Source: Vermamoeba vermiformis
Taxonomy: Eukaryota; Tubulinea; Echinamoebida
DNA: 64,000 nt
Reading direction: 5' to 3'
Assembly: GCA_045837725.1 (NCBI GenBank)
Contig: JBEWZL010000121.1
Location: forward strand, 248,001 to 312,000
Shown: piece after piece, positions 1-13,645 of the stretch
Numbering within the stretch: the stretch's first letter is position 1
How the letters are laid out: each line of letters opens with the position of its first letter
Made by a program: the position numbers and the translations under genes
Notes under the pieces: generated by a model
What the model was told of the DNA's origin: nothing
What the model saw: the letters and a program-made list of their open reading frames with translations, nothing else
Databases searched by the model: none

Positions 1-3000
1 CAGGCAAGACGTTCTCAAGCATAAGAGGAGGACGAATCTTGACGATGTGTTGATCGGCGAACTTCTGTGAAGTGTCTTGATCGATAGAGATCGAGTACAA
101 GAAGAAGTCGTTCGGGGAGATGCGGTGGTGATAGCTGGACGACTCTTCGCTTGAGCTAGAGGAGCTGGAAGCGACTTGATAGTGATCTTCAAGGTCGCAA
201 GGGAGTTGGTGTGCGCTAGGGTGCAAATTGGGCAAGAAAAAGCTCATGGAACTCCACTTGTAGCCGAGCTCATACGGTCTGAAGCGAATCTCGGCATTGT
301 GCGTCAAGTACTGCAAGGGCACGGAGACGGTGCGATTGGGCTCTAGGCACTTGTTAGCCACGTCAACCAGGGGAGTGTAATGAGTTACTTACGAACTACG
401 AATCGGTGTTTCTCTTCGTCCATGGAAACAAGAGCTTCCAAGGGGATCTCTGTCTGATTCTGCAACAGGACAGGGGACGAGAAGATAATCACCTTCGAGC
501 CACGCTGATACTTGACTTGGTAGACAATCTTTTTGTTGACACCAGCATTGATAGTGAACTTAATCCAAAATGTCAGTTGTGACACGTAAAGAACATATGC
601 AGAATTAATTTATATTATGAAAACGTCCATACCTTGCCAGTGTTGCCGAGATCAATGTTATCGACGCGTTCAAAGCCCTCCACTTGAATAGACAAGTTCT
701 GACGAGGACGAACACCACCGATACGAACAAATGTGCCGGTAACATCATCGGCCACAGTGCTCATTAGAATGGCCTGTTTCTTGTTGTGCAACAAGCGTCT
801 CTCTTGTCCGGTCAAGCTGAAGAACAATGGCATGCCAGTCACGTTTCTGATGTAGTAATCAGTCCTTAGAGTGTTTGACTCCATTGTGCCTGCATCCTCT
901 TCTTCGTAGTCTTCATCTGAGGCATCGTAGTCGCTAAACCTTGAGGCTGTATAACTAGTTAGTAATGTGAATTATAATGTCCCTAGACTACACGTACTAT
1001 CAGATGTCTGAGCCATCACTGCACGATCATTAGCATTCGCAATTTCGTTTGAAAGTGCGTTGCGCTGACGGATCTGATTGTCTGCCTCAGCAAGAGTCTC
1101 AAGTTGTTGTGACTTCTTGCCAGTCTTGAGTTGACCTCGGGCATCGTATGTGTTATCACCGACAAATTGATTTTGGTCGTTGTCTGATTGTTGGCTGAAT
1201 ACTTGTTTGTTCTCGCGCATTGCTTGGTCAGTGATGTCGTACGGGTTGACTTGATTCTGGTAATTGACAGCGTTTTCTGTTTCTTTACCCTTGTACTTCT
1301 TGTTAATCTCCGCGGCTTCGTCCAACTCATTAACGGGTTGTGTGCTGGGTCTTTCGTTGCCAACAGTTGTCTTCCAGTCCTCCGTCCACTCTTCGATGGT
1401 GTTCTTCATTGTGTACAACAGAGGGCCAGTCATATTCATGTTCATGACATCAGTGCTCCAAACTTGAACTGTTGTGCCTCCGAGTTTGGCTTGAACTTTC
1501 CATGGTTCCAAGAATGGCTCCCAAGCAGAGTTTACATTGTTGTAATAGCTGCCAGAGAGGCGAGTCCACGCCAAGAATGAAGTAGTGCTTTGAGTTATAA
1601 TGATCTCAGAAGTAAACTCGTCAACTAGCAGTCGCGCGAGAGGTCTGTCATAGCCTCGAACATCATCGAGCAACAAGATTTCGAGTCTGTAAGGAGGGAG
1701 AACAATCTTTTGCGTGGACTTGGGAGTCGTGCTTTGCAATGTGATGATTTCGCGCTCTTGTTCTTCTCTTTCAGCTTCAATGGCCTTCTTGTCTTCTCTA
1801 CTCTCGCCGTGCGAAGAGGTGTCGTCCTCAGAGTTCCTGGACTCACGCGAACGACCAATGCTCATCAAGGTCTTGACTTGTTCATCCTCTTCGAGCTCAA
1901 TGCTGCCTTTCAAGTGTTGGCCATCCTCGCCCCCTTCGAAGTCTCGCTCGAATGGGTTGTCATGCACGTTAGTGGCTTGAACAACAACAGGCTCGCTCCT
2001 GTCGTGGGATTGAGCTACACCGAGCATTGCTTTCTTTCGAGCAACAGATCGAGCAATACGGACATCAGAGGGATCTTGGAGTCCGGAGGACTTGGCTTGA
2101 CGGCTTTGTCGGATTTTCACGGTCTCGTCTTCTTTGGTCACGCGCTGGTCAATCAAATCAAGCGTCTTCTTTGCTTCCATGTCCAAGTGCTTTTCTTGCA
2201 AACGCGCCATTTTTTTCTGGCGTCTCTGATCATTCAATTGCTCGTCGGTAAACTCTTCAGAATCCGAGCTGAGCTCCAGCTTGCCCTTGATATCTTTCTT
2301 CTCCATCGCCTTGTTCAGCTTGTCCTTGGCAGATGAGATCGCTTCTTTAGATTCCTCAAAGGTTTGAGAATACGGTGTAGCAGTCTGCATCAAGGGCATT
2401 GCAGTCGTCCATTGATTGGCAATTTTAGCACCAACCTTGATGTCGCTGTATGAGAGGACAATACGGACAGTCTTGAGACTAGTGGACACGTCAATGAATT
2501 GAGGACCACTGGTGACATCTGTGGCAATATCGAACGGCTCGATAATAGAGATACCTTGGCCCTATTGAAAGCATAGTTAGATACGGCTCACTTCTTGAAT
2601 TTAGACTACTTACTGCTTTGATGACCTGACACTTGAACATCTCAGTGCCCTTAGTGTTGACAGCAATGCGGGTCTGATAATTGTAGACGGCAATGTCCAA
2701 CACGGCGTTGGTGTTCAACACAAAGCCGCGCGAGGAAGCATCATCCATGTTTTCCACAAAGCTGACTTGTGCACGAGAGAGCGTAAGCTGCATAGCAACA
2801 CCAGCGGCAATTCGCTGTCGCTCTTTCTCGTCTTTTTCGTGCTTCTTGTCAGGATCACGTCGAAGCTCGATTTGGCTTTGGATCGGGTTAAGCAGATCAA
2901 GGATCCTCGTGCGGCGGTCTAAGACCTTGTACAACTTGTTGATAAGGGGCATCAAGATGTTAATGATGGAGAAGATCAACTCGGGAATGGGAATGATTCT

Positions 3001-6000
3001 GAAGCCATCAAGAACCAACTAAGCAATTGACGAGTTAGAAAGAGATTAAAAAAATGTATAAAATACGCACGTTGATGTCTTGATGCTGATTGGCGTGCAT
3101 AATAATAGTGCCAGAGAGGAATTGTGCGAATTGAGAAGGCTCCTGTTTCTTATTCTCAAGTGGCACCAAGAATTCTCTGAACTCTGGAACAATTTCAACA
3201 TCACCCCGACGCTTCATAGTATCCTCTGCCTTCAGAGTCAAGAGGTGAAGATCGATCTTTGTCATGCCGTAGCTGGCGGCAGTCACGTTGACTTCGAAGC
3301 CTTTAGCCTTTAGCTTCACAAGTGCCTCAGGAGATCTGCAACAAATTAGTACTCATGTAAATAATTACTCTATGAACTACGTACACTTCGGGTGCGGTCT
3401 GATAGTCATAAATCTGGAATTGCAACTTCTTGATTTCCAAGTTGAGAATGAGGGAGTTCCATTCGAATAACTCGACCTCGCTCAGTCTCTTGGACAACAA
3501 CTTGTCTTGGTTTCTTTGCACCTCGGCGTTCTTTCGTTGAGCACGAACTAAGTGTTATTAGTACGGGTTGAGAAGGAGAATTACAAATGCTTACTGAGCT
3601 CAGGTGAAGGCATAAACAAGATGTTGTCGTTCCAGACATCTAGCAAAGTGCTGATTTGCTCCGGAGTTATCGCAAGCTTAGCTTCAGGAATGGCGACAGT
3701 AGTCTTAACGGCGGTGCCGTAAGTACGAATCGCAATTGGGTTGATGGGACGTTCAACATCAATGCTAGCATTGAGGCCCTTGAGGATCAGAGGCCCTTTT
3801 TCAGCGGGCTCATCACGCGCTTTAATCTCTCGCTGCTTGAACTTGCCAGTGGTCATGGTGACGTTCTGCACACGAATGCTGATTTCTTCGAACATTGTGT
3901 AGGACTTGATGAACGCGTTCTGAACCACGACCTCGCCGATTTGAAGAATCAGCGCATCGCCAGCGGAGCATTTTTCTTCGTTTCTATCAGCGCACGCAGA
4001 AGCAGGCACAATGACCATTGGTGCGTTCATTTCGATGTAGAAGCGCAACACTATCGCAATTTAGAAACATGCGCTAATTAACTTCTTGTTCACTTACTCT
4101 TAGTATCATCTTTGTAGATTTGTTCTAACCTCTCAGCCACAGCAACGGCAGCAGCTTCGAATAGGTTTTGGAACACACCAAAGAAGCTGGCCAATTCTTC
4201 CACGAATCGCTCGATGTAGATCATTCGCAACGAATTCATTTTCACGCCGACACGATATTCCTGCTCGACCTCGGGGAATTCGATGCACGGGGCAATGGCA
4301 AAGTCCATTTCCATCACATTGTCACCGCGCACATCTACAATGTTGCGGAACTTGGCCGGACCAGTCATGTCCTTCACGCGAGCTCTTTCAAGAACGGCCT
4401 AAAGAGGTGTTAAGATTTGTTGAGGAATGAAGGTAAAGTGGTACTTACGTGCATGAAAATGCCGTTGTTTTGGATCTTCATTAAAGTGTTCATGCCGCGC
4501 ATTTGAATGACCCCCATTGCTTTGGCGTGGTCGTTCAATAAGACGTTAATAGTCTTGATCTGAATGCCGAGTTTGAAAGTGACACGATTCTCGAACAAAC
4601 GATGTGCCACATCATCTTCTTCTGCGATGTTGACAATCTCTTTGTAAGGCTTGGTCATGGCTAGACTACCATCATTAGACGTAATGTCCAAGTTATCGTG
4701 ATCAGCTTGAGGGTCAACTTCACGAGCAACAGCCGAGAGCGAACCAGTTGTTTCTTTTTCCTTCTCCTGTCGCTTCTTTTTCTTCTCTTGATGTTCGTAA
4801 GTGATGAAACTAACCTCGTTGAGCAGATATGCAATTGTCTTGCGATTGATAATCAAAGACAGCGAGTTGAAGGTGACGTCGAGCATGTTGTCGATGTTTT
4901 GATAAGCCGGAGAGGTCTCGGCAATGTTGCGAAAGCGAAGGACAATCAATTCATTCTTTTCATCAATCTCTTCGTCGATCTTGGATTCGTAGTGATATTC
5001 ATCGACATTGTTGAAGTTGACGTTGTTGAACACAAATGATGGTCCTTCTTTTGGACGGGACTCAGGTTCTGCCTTGTCCTTGTCACCAGCTTGTGACTCA
5101 TCTTCATCATCAGCCTTGTCCACCAAATTAAGCTTCTGAGCTGTGCGCGAGGATGTCACCAAGTATCTGTATTGGTCTCCAAACTTTTGCATCAAATCTT
5201 CGACGATCAAATCTTTCAAAGATCCATTCGCAACAAATTCTCTTTCCGTTTGGCGGCACTTCAATCCAAATCTCTCCAAAGTGATCTTGATGATATTACC
5301 CTCCGTGGCAACAGGGCGTCTCAACAAAATAGAAATTGATGGCACAAAGAAGCGACCTTCGAGCAAAATACCAGAGCCAGTGGAAGAGTCTTGACGGCTG
5401 CAATATGGTTAGTAACTAGGCACGGAGTTATTGCAAGTACATACTTCTTGTCAAGGACATCGAGCACTGCTTGACTGAACACATCTTTGCCGACCAACTT
5501 GCGCGTCTTCTTTACACCAGTGGAAGGTGATGAAATATCGGACATGAAGCCCAATGCAATGTGCTTCAGTGCTCTGATCTGCACAGACGAGGCCATCAAA
5601 TTAATCTCAGGTGTACTGCCCTCGAAGCTGCAAAAGAGTTAGAACTGTCTTTGTAAGCAATTCGCGGTACTTACATAATGTTTGTGAGGCTGGCAATGTT
5701 AACCTTGCAGCTGCGAACAGCCAAATTGAGATTGAAAGGCTCGAGGATATGTTGAGCACTGATCTCATTGCGACTTGCTTGGCGAATGACAGAGTCACGT
5801 TGACTAACGTCAGTGACCCAAGCCTGTACGGCAACAAGCGCAATGTTGTACGAGTCGTAGTAATTCTTGATCCAATTAGCTGAAGACTCGCCTTCAGTAG
5901 CATTTGCGCCAATGTAAGGCTCGTTGCTTTCATAGACCATGGAAGTGAAGTCATTAGGATCTTGCTTGGTGTAGTTTCCCAAGTTGGACTGTTTGCTTGG

Positions 6001-8456
6001 GTCAGTTGTGTCAGTCAGGCCAGACGTCATTGATGTGACAGCTGCTTGCTTAGTCGAAATCAACAAGCGACCCAGAACAAAGACTAACATGCCCGATAGG
6101 TCGTTCGTTGGATCCTCAGGTACCATGATGTTCGGGGCTTGAATGTCAACGGTAAGATAGACGCGCTTCTTGTACATAAGCATAGTGTTCAATACACTGG
6201 TCTTCGGCATGCTAGGGGTAGTTGAACTGAATTCCACTGCCGCGTCACTAAGAGGATCCACGAAGAAAGTCATCATGCGCTTGATGAGCTGGGCATTAGC
6301 CACAATGTTAATTGGGTTCGATGAAATGTCCAGTGCATAATCAGCATTGAGGTTCGCGGGATTAATATCGAATTGCATGGAGAAGATATTCTTGACTTCG
6401 TTGTTCGTGAAAATAATGTTTTTAAAGCGAGTGTTGGGCGTGAAGTAGTCGTGTGCCTGCATGCCAGCCAATTCAGCCTTGAGTGTAATCCATTTGTCCT
6501 TGACATCAGCGCTGAACTGGAAGGACTCGAGCAAGCATCCCATGAGTGGCTCGCCAAGCTGTGTGCGAAGCATGATGGATGTATTGATGATCAGTGCATT
6601 CATTGTGAATTCGATACTTTGCGGGGCCTTGAAACTGTCGATTTCGTGTAAATCTTCCTGATAATTGAGCGACTTATAAAGAGTTCTCCATTCATCTTCA
6701 TTGAGTTTGTCAGATTCTGTGTCCACGAGATGCGGCGCAGCCTGTTCAGCCTTCTTATGCACAAACTTGGATTTCACCCAGCCACCCATCCAGGAGAACA
6801 AACTGTTTTGCTTGTCGTCATCGGCTCCTTTCTCTTCTTCGAGGAGTTGCTTGCGGCCCTTTTCTTGCTCTTCTCTCTTCAAGTACAGCTCGGCCAGAGT
6901 ACGGAAACTAAATAACATCCTTAGTACTATGTCCTAACTCGATTTGCTTGACACTTACTAAAGGATATCTTCGTAGCTGTAACGATCTTCAATTTGAGTT
7001 AGCAAGTCCTCTTCAGTGCCACTCAGACTGACACCGAGCTTGACTCGTCGCCAAATCTTTGTGTAACTTCTCTTGTCGTCTTGGCGTTGCTTGATGTAAG
7101 TCCAGGACCATTTCTTGCGCTTCTCACGATATTGATCCAAGACTGCATTGGTGGCATAGTCCCACCACTTGCCTGGAGCTTCGCGGACAGGTACGGTGGG
7201 GCGAAGTTTGTGAAATTTCTTTCCTTGACTCCATGCAGTGATTCTCGACAGCAATAAGATCAAATCTTTGTATTGATCTTCGCGGAGATTGAGGGCGAAC
7301 TTGTCGACGAGCAACTTTCCAGCGCTCTTGGGAATATCTTTCTTCAGCATATCTTCGCGATTCCAAACCAACTACGAAGCGTTAGTATTTGATGTTATGC
7401 ACGTGCAAGTTCTTGTTACCTTAATTTCAGCACTCAAGGGCTCCAAAATAAAATTGTGCTTGGCCTTGTTAATTGTAGAATAAATAGAGCTGTACATCTT
7501 GGCCTTCAACTCCATGACATTGCTCGGGTTCATAAATGAGTTGTACGCATCCCAATACACGGCCATGTGCTTCAAGGTGAATAATTTGTGAACGACTTCC
7601 TCTTCCGTGCGTCCGACAATTGGTCTCCAAGCACCATCAGCGCTCTCAATGGCAAAGTGTTCAAGTGTCATACCAATCGAGAATGGACGCTGAAGTTAGT
7701 CGCGTAAGAAAACGAAAAAATAAGAAAAATCGCGCGACGTACCAAAGGGTTTGTCAAATCATCTTCGTAACGAATGTGAATGTTATCCACATACAATTGC
7801 AAGTTGTTTGTGATCGTAGAAATCAATCGTTTGACGAAGGAATCGTGGCTGTGTGGCTTTTCTTCGTCTATTTCCAAAATGTTAGTTTTATGAATTGCAA
7901 TGCTATAACCAGTCGCGTACCTTGATCAACGTGCTTGCGTCTGTTAGTTAAAAATGATGTAAACGTGTTCAATCGGCTCTGCGTGGCTTTTCTTTTATGA
8001 ACTTTTTCGGACTCATCCGTGTACTTTGCAACAAGGTTAATACGCACCCCGCATTATAGCAATATTATTACGCATACCTCATCAAATGACTTGGGACCTA
8101 ATATGATCAGGACGTCTGACACTCGAACTATTGTCGAATGTTCGCCCAAGTTTTGCCATGGAACGATCAGCTGCAGTTTACCGACGTAACCTGCATTGTA
8201 ATGTGAATTAGCAATAGCGCAATTAATGACGTATTGAGTAGATCGAGTCTGTACTATTGCACTTGTTATCGAACTGAAACATACCTTGCTTTATTTTAAG
8301 TGGTAAGTGTAGATCATCAAGTGCTGTCTCTTCAAGCTCGAGATCCAACAAATCCACTTCACCAGATAAACTGAATTTAATATTTCTACTCTCGAAGCCT
8401 TTGAAGTACTTTCGTAGGGCCTTCGAGAGGACAGAAGAAAATAAACTTGATAGCAT
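1..8456 (-). CDS. VPS13: VPS13-family bridge-like lipid transfer protein (3' end beyond the window)
   Basis: Large minus-strand gene of more than 20 exons. The start at 8456 gives the chorein N-terminus: MLSSLFSSVLSKALRKYFKG, then a conserved stretch with LDLELEETALDDLHLPLKIK and, after an intron, VGKLQLIVPWQNL. Later exons hold typical VPS13 blocks (LQLYVDNIHIRYEDDLTNP; LKHMAVYWDAYN; the DILLLSRI-type block near 7250). The exons near 885-1 enter the VAB/SHR-BD region (MPLFFSLTGQERRL; IVKIRPPLMLENVLP). I estimate about 2,400 residues are present; the DH-like and PH-like C-terminus would lie left of position 1. Exons near 1700-2200 code a charged, probably disordered linker. Family knowledge: VPS13 moves phospholipids through a hydrophobic groove at organelle contact sites. 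Only one CACGTG hexamer was seen in the whole gene, unlike genes further right. Confidence 0.96.
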
Positions 8457-9329
8457 TCTGTCTCTCTTGTGGTTCCGTTGTTTAAAAAATTCTAATTGAA
8501 ATAAAGCGCAATCGACAATAAAACTATACGCGCGACATGAGAAAAGCTACCTCATCCACATCTACCAGAAAACTAGTGCGGCGCGAAAACTCACGGAGAA
8601 TAAAATGAAAATAACCCAGTTGCGTAATTTGCATTACCAAAAATGCCAATACTAGCTTTGCATAATGCGTACCACGTTGTTCGCGGCCTGACGTGAATTC
8701 AAAATTGTTGTTAAGATCAAATCCGAAAATTAACGTTTACAGCAACAGCTGCGCTAAAATATGCTTAAAATACCGAATAATACCGCATTAATTTAATAAT
8801 ATGTCGTTTATACACTTACCTCGAGTTATAGTAAGAGAAGTTTTGATTTTGGATATTTGCAAGTGTTTGGTTGCTGCCAACTGAGCACTGGTCTAGTCGT
8901 AACTGCATCGGTAATATCATTTAGGTTCTTGTTGGTTGTCGTCGTAGGAAATAACTACTGTTTGGACCCAAAATAAATCTCTCCCTCTCAACAGGTCGCT
9001 GTAAATGTGCCAGGGCAGCACTGTGGTCTGTTAACCAACTGTATCACCTGGGACGATCGGAACTGCTGGTGCGAGGCAATGACCCTTCTTAGGGGAGCTT
9101 TGTGCCGAGTAAAACCTTTGATGGCTCGTCTCCGAAGATACAGGAGATTCTCAACTTTATTTTACCTTGTCACATTAGCAATCATTTCTCTCTCTTTACT
9201 TTTGAGGTGGCCGATATGAAGCAATTAAAATTGTCTTCTGTTCAATCTTTTTCTTTTCGAACGAACTTCATTTTCGAAAACTACAAAACTATCGAACATC
9301 AGAAATAAGATGAATTAATAAGCATCAAT
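8457..9329. other. Intergenic, shared 5' region between VPS13 and the ubiquitin-fold gene
   Basis: The flanking genes diverge here, so both promoters should lie in this stretch. It is AT-rich from about 8460 to 8900 and more GC-balanced from 8980 to 9240. Short open frames at 9007-9219 and 9102-9308 have no recognisable protein motif. A 5' non-coding exon or a non-coding RNA at 8980-9240 is possible, but I found no diagnostic motif. Confidence 0.5.
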
Positions 9330-10949
9330 ATGGAGACAACAAATACTACTGCTGCACCTACGACTGTTCAGACCTGGACGCTGCGGATCAGAGCACCAAA
9401 CGGAGAGACACGCGCGATCCCCAACATCAACCCCGATATGACTTTATTTAATTTTCAGAGGTTCCTCACGCAACTTACAAGCGTTTCTTTAGCCAATCAA
9501 AAGCGTAAGACTGAGATCCTAATTTTAAAATTATTTTTGATTTTATTACGTAATTGTAATTTTAGTCATCAGCACACATCGGCACAATATTGACTTTTTC
9601 TAGTTTTGTCGGGATTTCCACCTAAAGAGCTTACCCTACAACTTGACGAGCCGATCAAGAAAGCCCTTAACAACAATGACATCGTCATGCTGCAGGTGCG
9701 ACAGACCTCTGAGGAACCTACCAGCACATCGAGCAACAATACTACCGATAACAGTACCAACACGAATGCTCCACAGCCGACAAACCCTCCACCAGCTGCA
9801 GCTCCAAAAAAGAGACCCGCAGCCAACAATAACGCTAACAACGTACATACATTATTCGGCAATAAGAGAGGACGAGGTCGAACTGTCAAGAGCAAAGAGA
9901 ACATCGAAAGCGCATTGATCGAAGCTGCTGAATCAAAGAACAAAAGTAGATCTACAGGGGATGTTGTGTTGGACTATTTCAAAGCCTCCATGAAGAATGC
10001 GCTGCAACAACAACAAAAAGAATCGCTCGCGAACAAAGTAAGTGCCATTGTGGATATTAGTAGCGACTAACTGGTGCTCAGCGCTATCAAGCATCGTTGG
10101 CTGGTGATTTTAGTTTTGAAACTGAAGCAAGCTACCGCCTGGGCGACAATTATCAACCTAATTACACGATTAAATTCAAGTCTGGGCCAAGAACGTGGTC
10201 TGAGGAAGTGCACGAGGACTTCACCAAAGAAGAACTGGCTGGCATCATTACAGAAGTATTCAAGGTATGTGCGACTATTGACCCAAGTATACGATAACTC
10301 AACCATCAATAGACCGCGGGTGATAGCGGCAAAGAGCTTTTGAAGCCGTTTAAAATGGCCCTAGCATCACCGAGAGTATTCTGGGCGATGGTGAAACAGT
10401 TTGGCGATGTCGACAAAGGGCTCAAAGAGCTGTTACCAGACGTGAATTGGGAGTTCATTGACGAGCGCAAGAGGTCAATGAGTCAGAAGGCCATTGAGAG
10501 CCAGCACTTGAAAGATATTGTGAAGCGATTAGTCGAGGCGAAAAAGGCCCGCAAGTACGTAGTACAATTTGTTTTTATATGGCCCTGTGCTGACTAATAA
10601 TATCGATAGGGCTGAAGCAGGAGAGAATAACAATGAAGAGGAAGAAGAGAACTCAGACGAGGCACTGCTACTCGCACTCGAGGAAGACAAAGAGGAGCCA
10701 GTTGAAGAAGAGAAGGGTGACGATGAGTTCTCGCTCAACGGCAACAAAACTAAAAAACGAAAACGAACCAGTACGAAGCGAGACACAGCTCGTTCCGTGA
10801 AGCGGAAAACTAAGCAAGAAGTGGAAGAGTCTGAAGTGACTTCTATTGCTAACGAACAAGCTGATGGTGAACCCGAACAAATCGCTGACCAAACAGAGAA
10901 CTGTGCCAACACTGTCAACAACAATAATGTGACTAGTGATCTCGTGTAA
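9330..10949 (+). CDS. Ubiquitin-fold protein with conserved central domain, function unknown
   Basis: Five exons: 9330-9504, 9604-10037, 10082-10264, 10313-10554 and 10610-10949. All junctions keep frame. Residues about 13-80 look like the UBX-like beta-grasp domain at the N-terminus of OTU1/YOD1 (WTLRIRAPNGETRAIP, then LSGFPPKELTLQLDEPIKKA). A Ser/Thr/Asn/Pro linker follows, then a basic GNKRGRGRTVKSKE segment and a compact conserved-looking region (YFKASMKNALQQQQKE; MALASPRVFWAMVKQFG; LLPDVNWEFIDERKRSMS). The C-terminus is acidic, then Lys/Arg-rich (KTKKRKRTSTKR), which could be a nuclear localisation signal. I do not recognise the family. The beta-grasp call suggests a p97 or ubiquitin link, which is inference. 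Its 3' end is only 21 bp from the convergent mtSSB stop. Confidence 0.7.
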
Positions 10950-10970
10950 ATAGTTGTTTATAATGACACT

Positions 10971-11898
10971 CTAAGCTGAGCCCATGTCATCGTCAAACTG
11001 TTGTGTCATCATATCGTGTTTCTGTAATGCCAAGAACTCGCCTAATGTAAATAAAAATCAATATAAGTGCTGAATAAAGGTTCGGCCAATTGATACACAC
11101 CCGCGTAAGGTTGAATTACAACTTCAGTTTGAGAGCGCTCATTGCCCAATGCGTCTGTGTAACGACGAGTGCGCACTGAGCCATCTACATATACGCGTGA
11201 ACCTAAAGTCAAAGATTAGTACTGGTGTTTCTAGCACTTAGCCCCGTCTGGCTGGTACCTTTTGTCGCCAATTTTTCAACCACTGAACCCAGCTTCTCGC
11301 CATAGACAACAACTCTATGCCAATCTGTGTGCATCCTAATGAAGTGTTGTTAATTATTAATTAATCAACTATGAGATGTCGCGTACTTTCTGTTTCCTTT
11401 AGCGTCTGTAATATTCTCTGAAGTCGCCATAGAAAAAAATGTTACTTGGCCTCCTGTAGCTGATTTCCTATAATAAAATATTATTAATATCATTTGAAAT
11501 ATGAGGGAGGATTACGTCAATTTGCAGATGAATGAACTCATCCCAAAATCTTCTAACTCACCTAGTAACGGCATCATTGCCAACATAGCCAATTAAAGTT
11601 ACTTTATTTACGCAGAAATCAGGATTTGAAGGCTTGCTATCGAAGAGCGTTGCTGAAATTAACCAGTTAAAATAATTATTATTTAAAATTCCCTTATCAC
11701 CAAATAATTTGACTCTTGGATAATTCGTTCTTAATAATATCTAATAGATGAGATTTTTATTTTATAAATTTTCTTACCACTTGAAGAGAACTGTCTGGCA
11801 GATTTGGTTTTACTGGCCGCGATCTTGAGAAATTTTGACTGCGCCAAGCATTTGGTCGGTTGAGTTCTGATAGCTTTTGAAAATAATTGCTTTAACAT
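10971..11898 (-). CDS. SSBP1: Mitochondrial single-stranded DNA-binding protein
   Basis: Minus-strand gene of several short exons. The N-terminus MLKQLFSKAIRTQPTKCLAQ followed by RQFSSSG is a basic, Ser-rich mitochondrial presequence. The start at 11898 is chosen because an upstream in-frame Met at 11916 would only add MEILIT. The mature part is a bacterial-type SSB OB fold: VNKVTLIGYVGNDAVTR, QVTFFSMATSE, TDWHRVVVYGEKLGSVVEK and SRVYVDGSVRTRRYTD. The C-terminus ends FDDDMGSA, which lacks the DIPF tip of bacterial SSB, as is usual for mtSSB. Known role: coats single-stranded mtDNA during replication. Confidence 0.92.
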
Positions 11899-12201
11899 AG
11901 TAATTAATATTTCCAAGTGGTGTTCGTTCTAAAAAGGCAGTGCGAATTTGACGCGTGCTGCTCCCGAAATAAATTCTACTACTAAATATAGAAACTGCGT
12001 ACAGCTAAATTTACACGGCAAGTAAGACAACATTGAGATAGGAAATACTGTTGATACGAGCGGGCGTCCCGTGGAGCAGGGCTGGGAATTTTACCTCAGT
12101 CTCCAGAGCTAAACCAATCCAAGCAACGACTTTCTTTAATTAGGATTTATTTACACAAGACGCAAAAATATCATAGCTATTTACAATTAATACAACAAAA
12201 A

Positions 12202-13645
12202 TTACATGAAGTTACGGACAGGCGCGTTGGGGAAGTACGGCATGAAAGGAGCAGCTGTTCCTTGCATATAATACATCGGGTACGCGTACATTTGAGGCGG
12301 GTAAGGATAGCCAGACACAGGCATTGATGAGGGCAGATGGTTCGTCAAGACAGAGAGGGGCGGCAGAATGTTGTTGCCTTTCTCATCAGTCTGGGTGGGG
12401 AATGGCGGAGGAGGCACTCCTGGAGGCATCTTCATGTCCGCAGGAGGTGGGGGATAGCGCATAGCCATGGCCATAGGATGAGGAGGCATAGCCATATAAG
12501 GATTCATGTGGTGCATCGGCGGTTGTTTATCGTCGGATCGTTGAGCGGAAATTTGAGCGAGCAGATCTAACGGCTCGGTCTTTTCAGCTCGACGAGCTTT
12601 CTTAGGCGCGGGTTCATCCTCGTCAGAGCACGAATCGGTTTTGTCTGTCGAGTCATCTTCATCCCGCTTTCTCTTTTTAATGTCTTCAACCGAGATGCGA
12701 CGAAGCATGGTGTTCCAGTGATTTTTAAGTTGGTTCGCTGTCCTATGTAGGATAAAGTAACGTTAACCACAGCACGAGATAGAATCAGCTAGAGAGGAGA
12801 TTTATAACATTGCACGTGTTTTTTAACGTGGGATTTTTAAGATAACGACCGGAACGGAAATTAGTCCAGTTCAGGAAATAAGGCTCCATCACGAGACGAA
12901 AAGCTCACCTTCCAGGCAGAACCTTGGCTATTTCAGCCCATCTGTTGCCAAGCTTGTTATGCGCATCTTTGAGAGCCGTCCACTCTTCAGGGAGTGAGCG
13001 TATCTTTTTTGATAGCGGGATCGAGCTGGTTATACCAACTATTGAAACGTTAGCAAACATGGAGTGAAAAGGTTATGATATGAAAGGGATGACATACCGT
13101 TCACGGCATTGTTTTGGAAGGCGCCCTCGTAGGTGAGATGCAATAAAACGCCAGTTCTTAGTGCCGTATTTCTTGACCAATTCAACTAACTTTGCGTCCT
13201 CCTAGGGTCCTATGTATTAGCAATAGCTTGACGCGCATGAAAGAATAAATGACATACCTCAGAGGTCCATCGTCCCTTAATTTTAAGAACATCCGGATTT
13301 AATTGTGTCTTCCATCTGTGAATGCATTGCGCAGGTGTCTTGTCTCCAAGAGTGTCGGCAATCTTCTTCCAGTTCTTTTCTTTACACAAAATGACTGCAA
13401 TCCTCAGCTTTTCGTCCTTTGATGAGATCGGATTAGACACGCAAGCAGAAAATTCGAAGATGAAATTGACGGCTTCTAGATGCAAAAAGATTTACCTCTT
13501 CCGGGGTCCAAGAGCAATCTACATTCTCTTGGTTTCCGGATGGACTACCATCCACGCCGTCGTTGAGTTGATTATTATGAGACGGGAGAAGGGTTACACG
13601 CGGAATACTCTTCAAAAGCTCGTGGTCTTCAGTCGTTCCGCTCAT
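12202..13645 (-). CDS. R1R2R3 (three-repeat) Myb transcription factor
   Basis: Five exons on the minus strand. After about 45 residues come three Myb repeats. R1 starts WTPEE, continues after an intron with DEKLRIAVILCKEKNWKKIA and ends QCIHRWKTQLNPD. R2 is GRWTSEEDAKLVELVKKYG, then NWRFIASHLRGR and QCRERWYNQLDP. R3 is WTALKDAHNKLGNRWAEIAK, ending NQLKNHWNTMLRR. The regularly spaced Trp residues and the QCRERW/KNHW helices are diagnostic of the c-Myb/plant 3R-Myb class, which controls cell-cycle genes. A bipartite basic region (KKRKRDEDD) and a Pro/Met-rich tail with MPPHPMAM-type repeats follow, probably disordered activation sequence. Repeats are split across exons at consistent phases. Confidence 0.93.

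Noticed and set aside
1710-2336. 208-codon plus-strand open frame inside VPS13
   Set aside because: It lies antisense to conserved VPS13 exons, is rich in Leu/Phe as expected from the complement of Glu/Lys codons, and has no motif.
8980-9240. Possible structured non-coding RNA or tRNA (a CTGTTAACC word recalls a tRNA-Asn anticodon loop)
   Set aside because: The flanking stem is not five paired bases, and no T-arm or acceptor stem can be formed. Also no SRP, snRNA or RNase P signature found.
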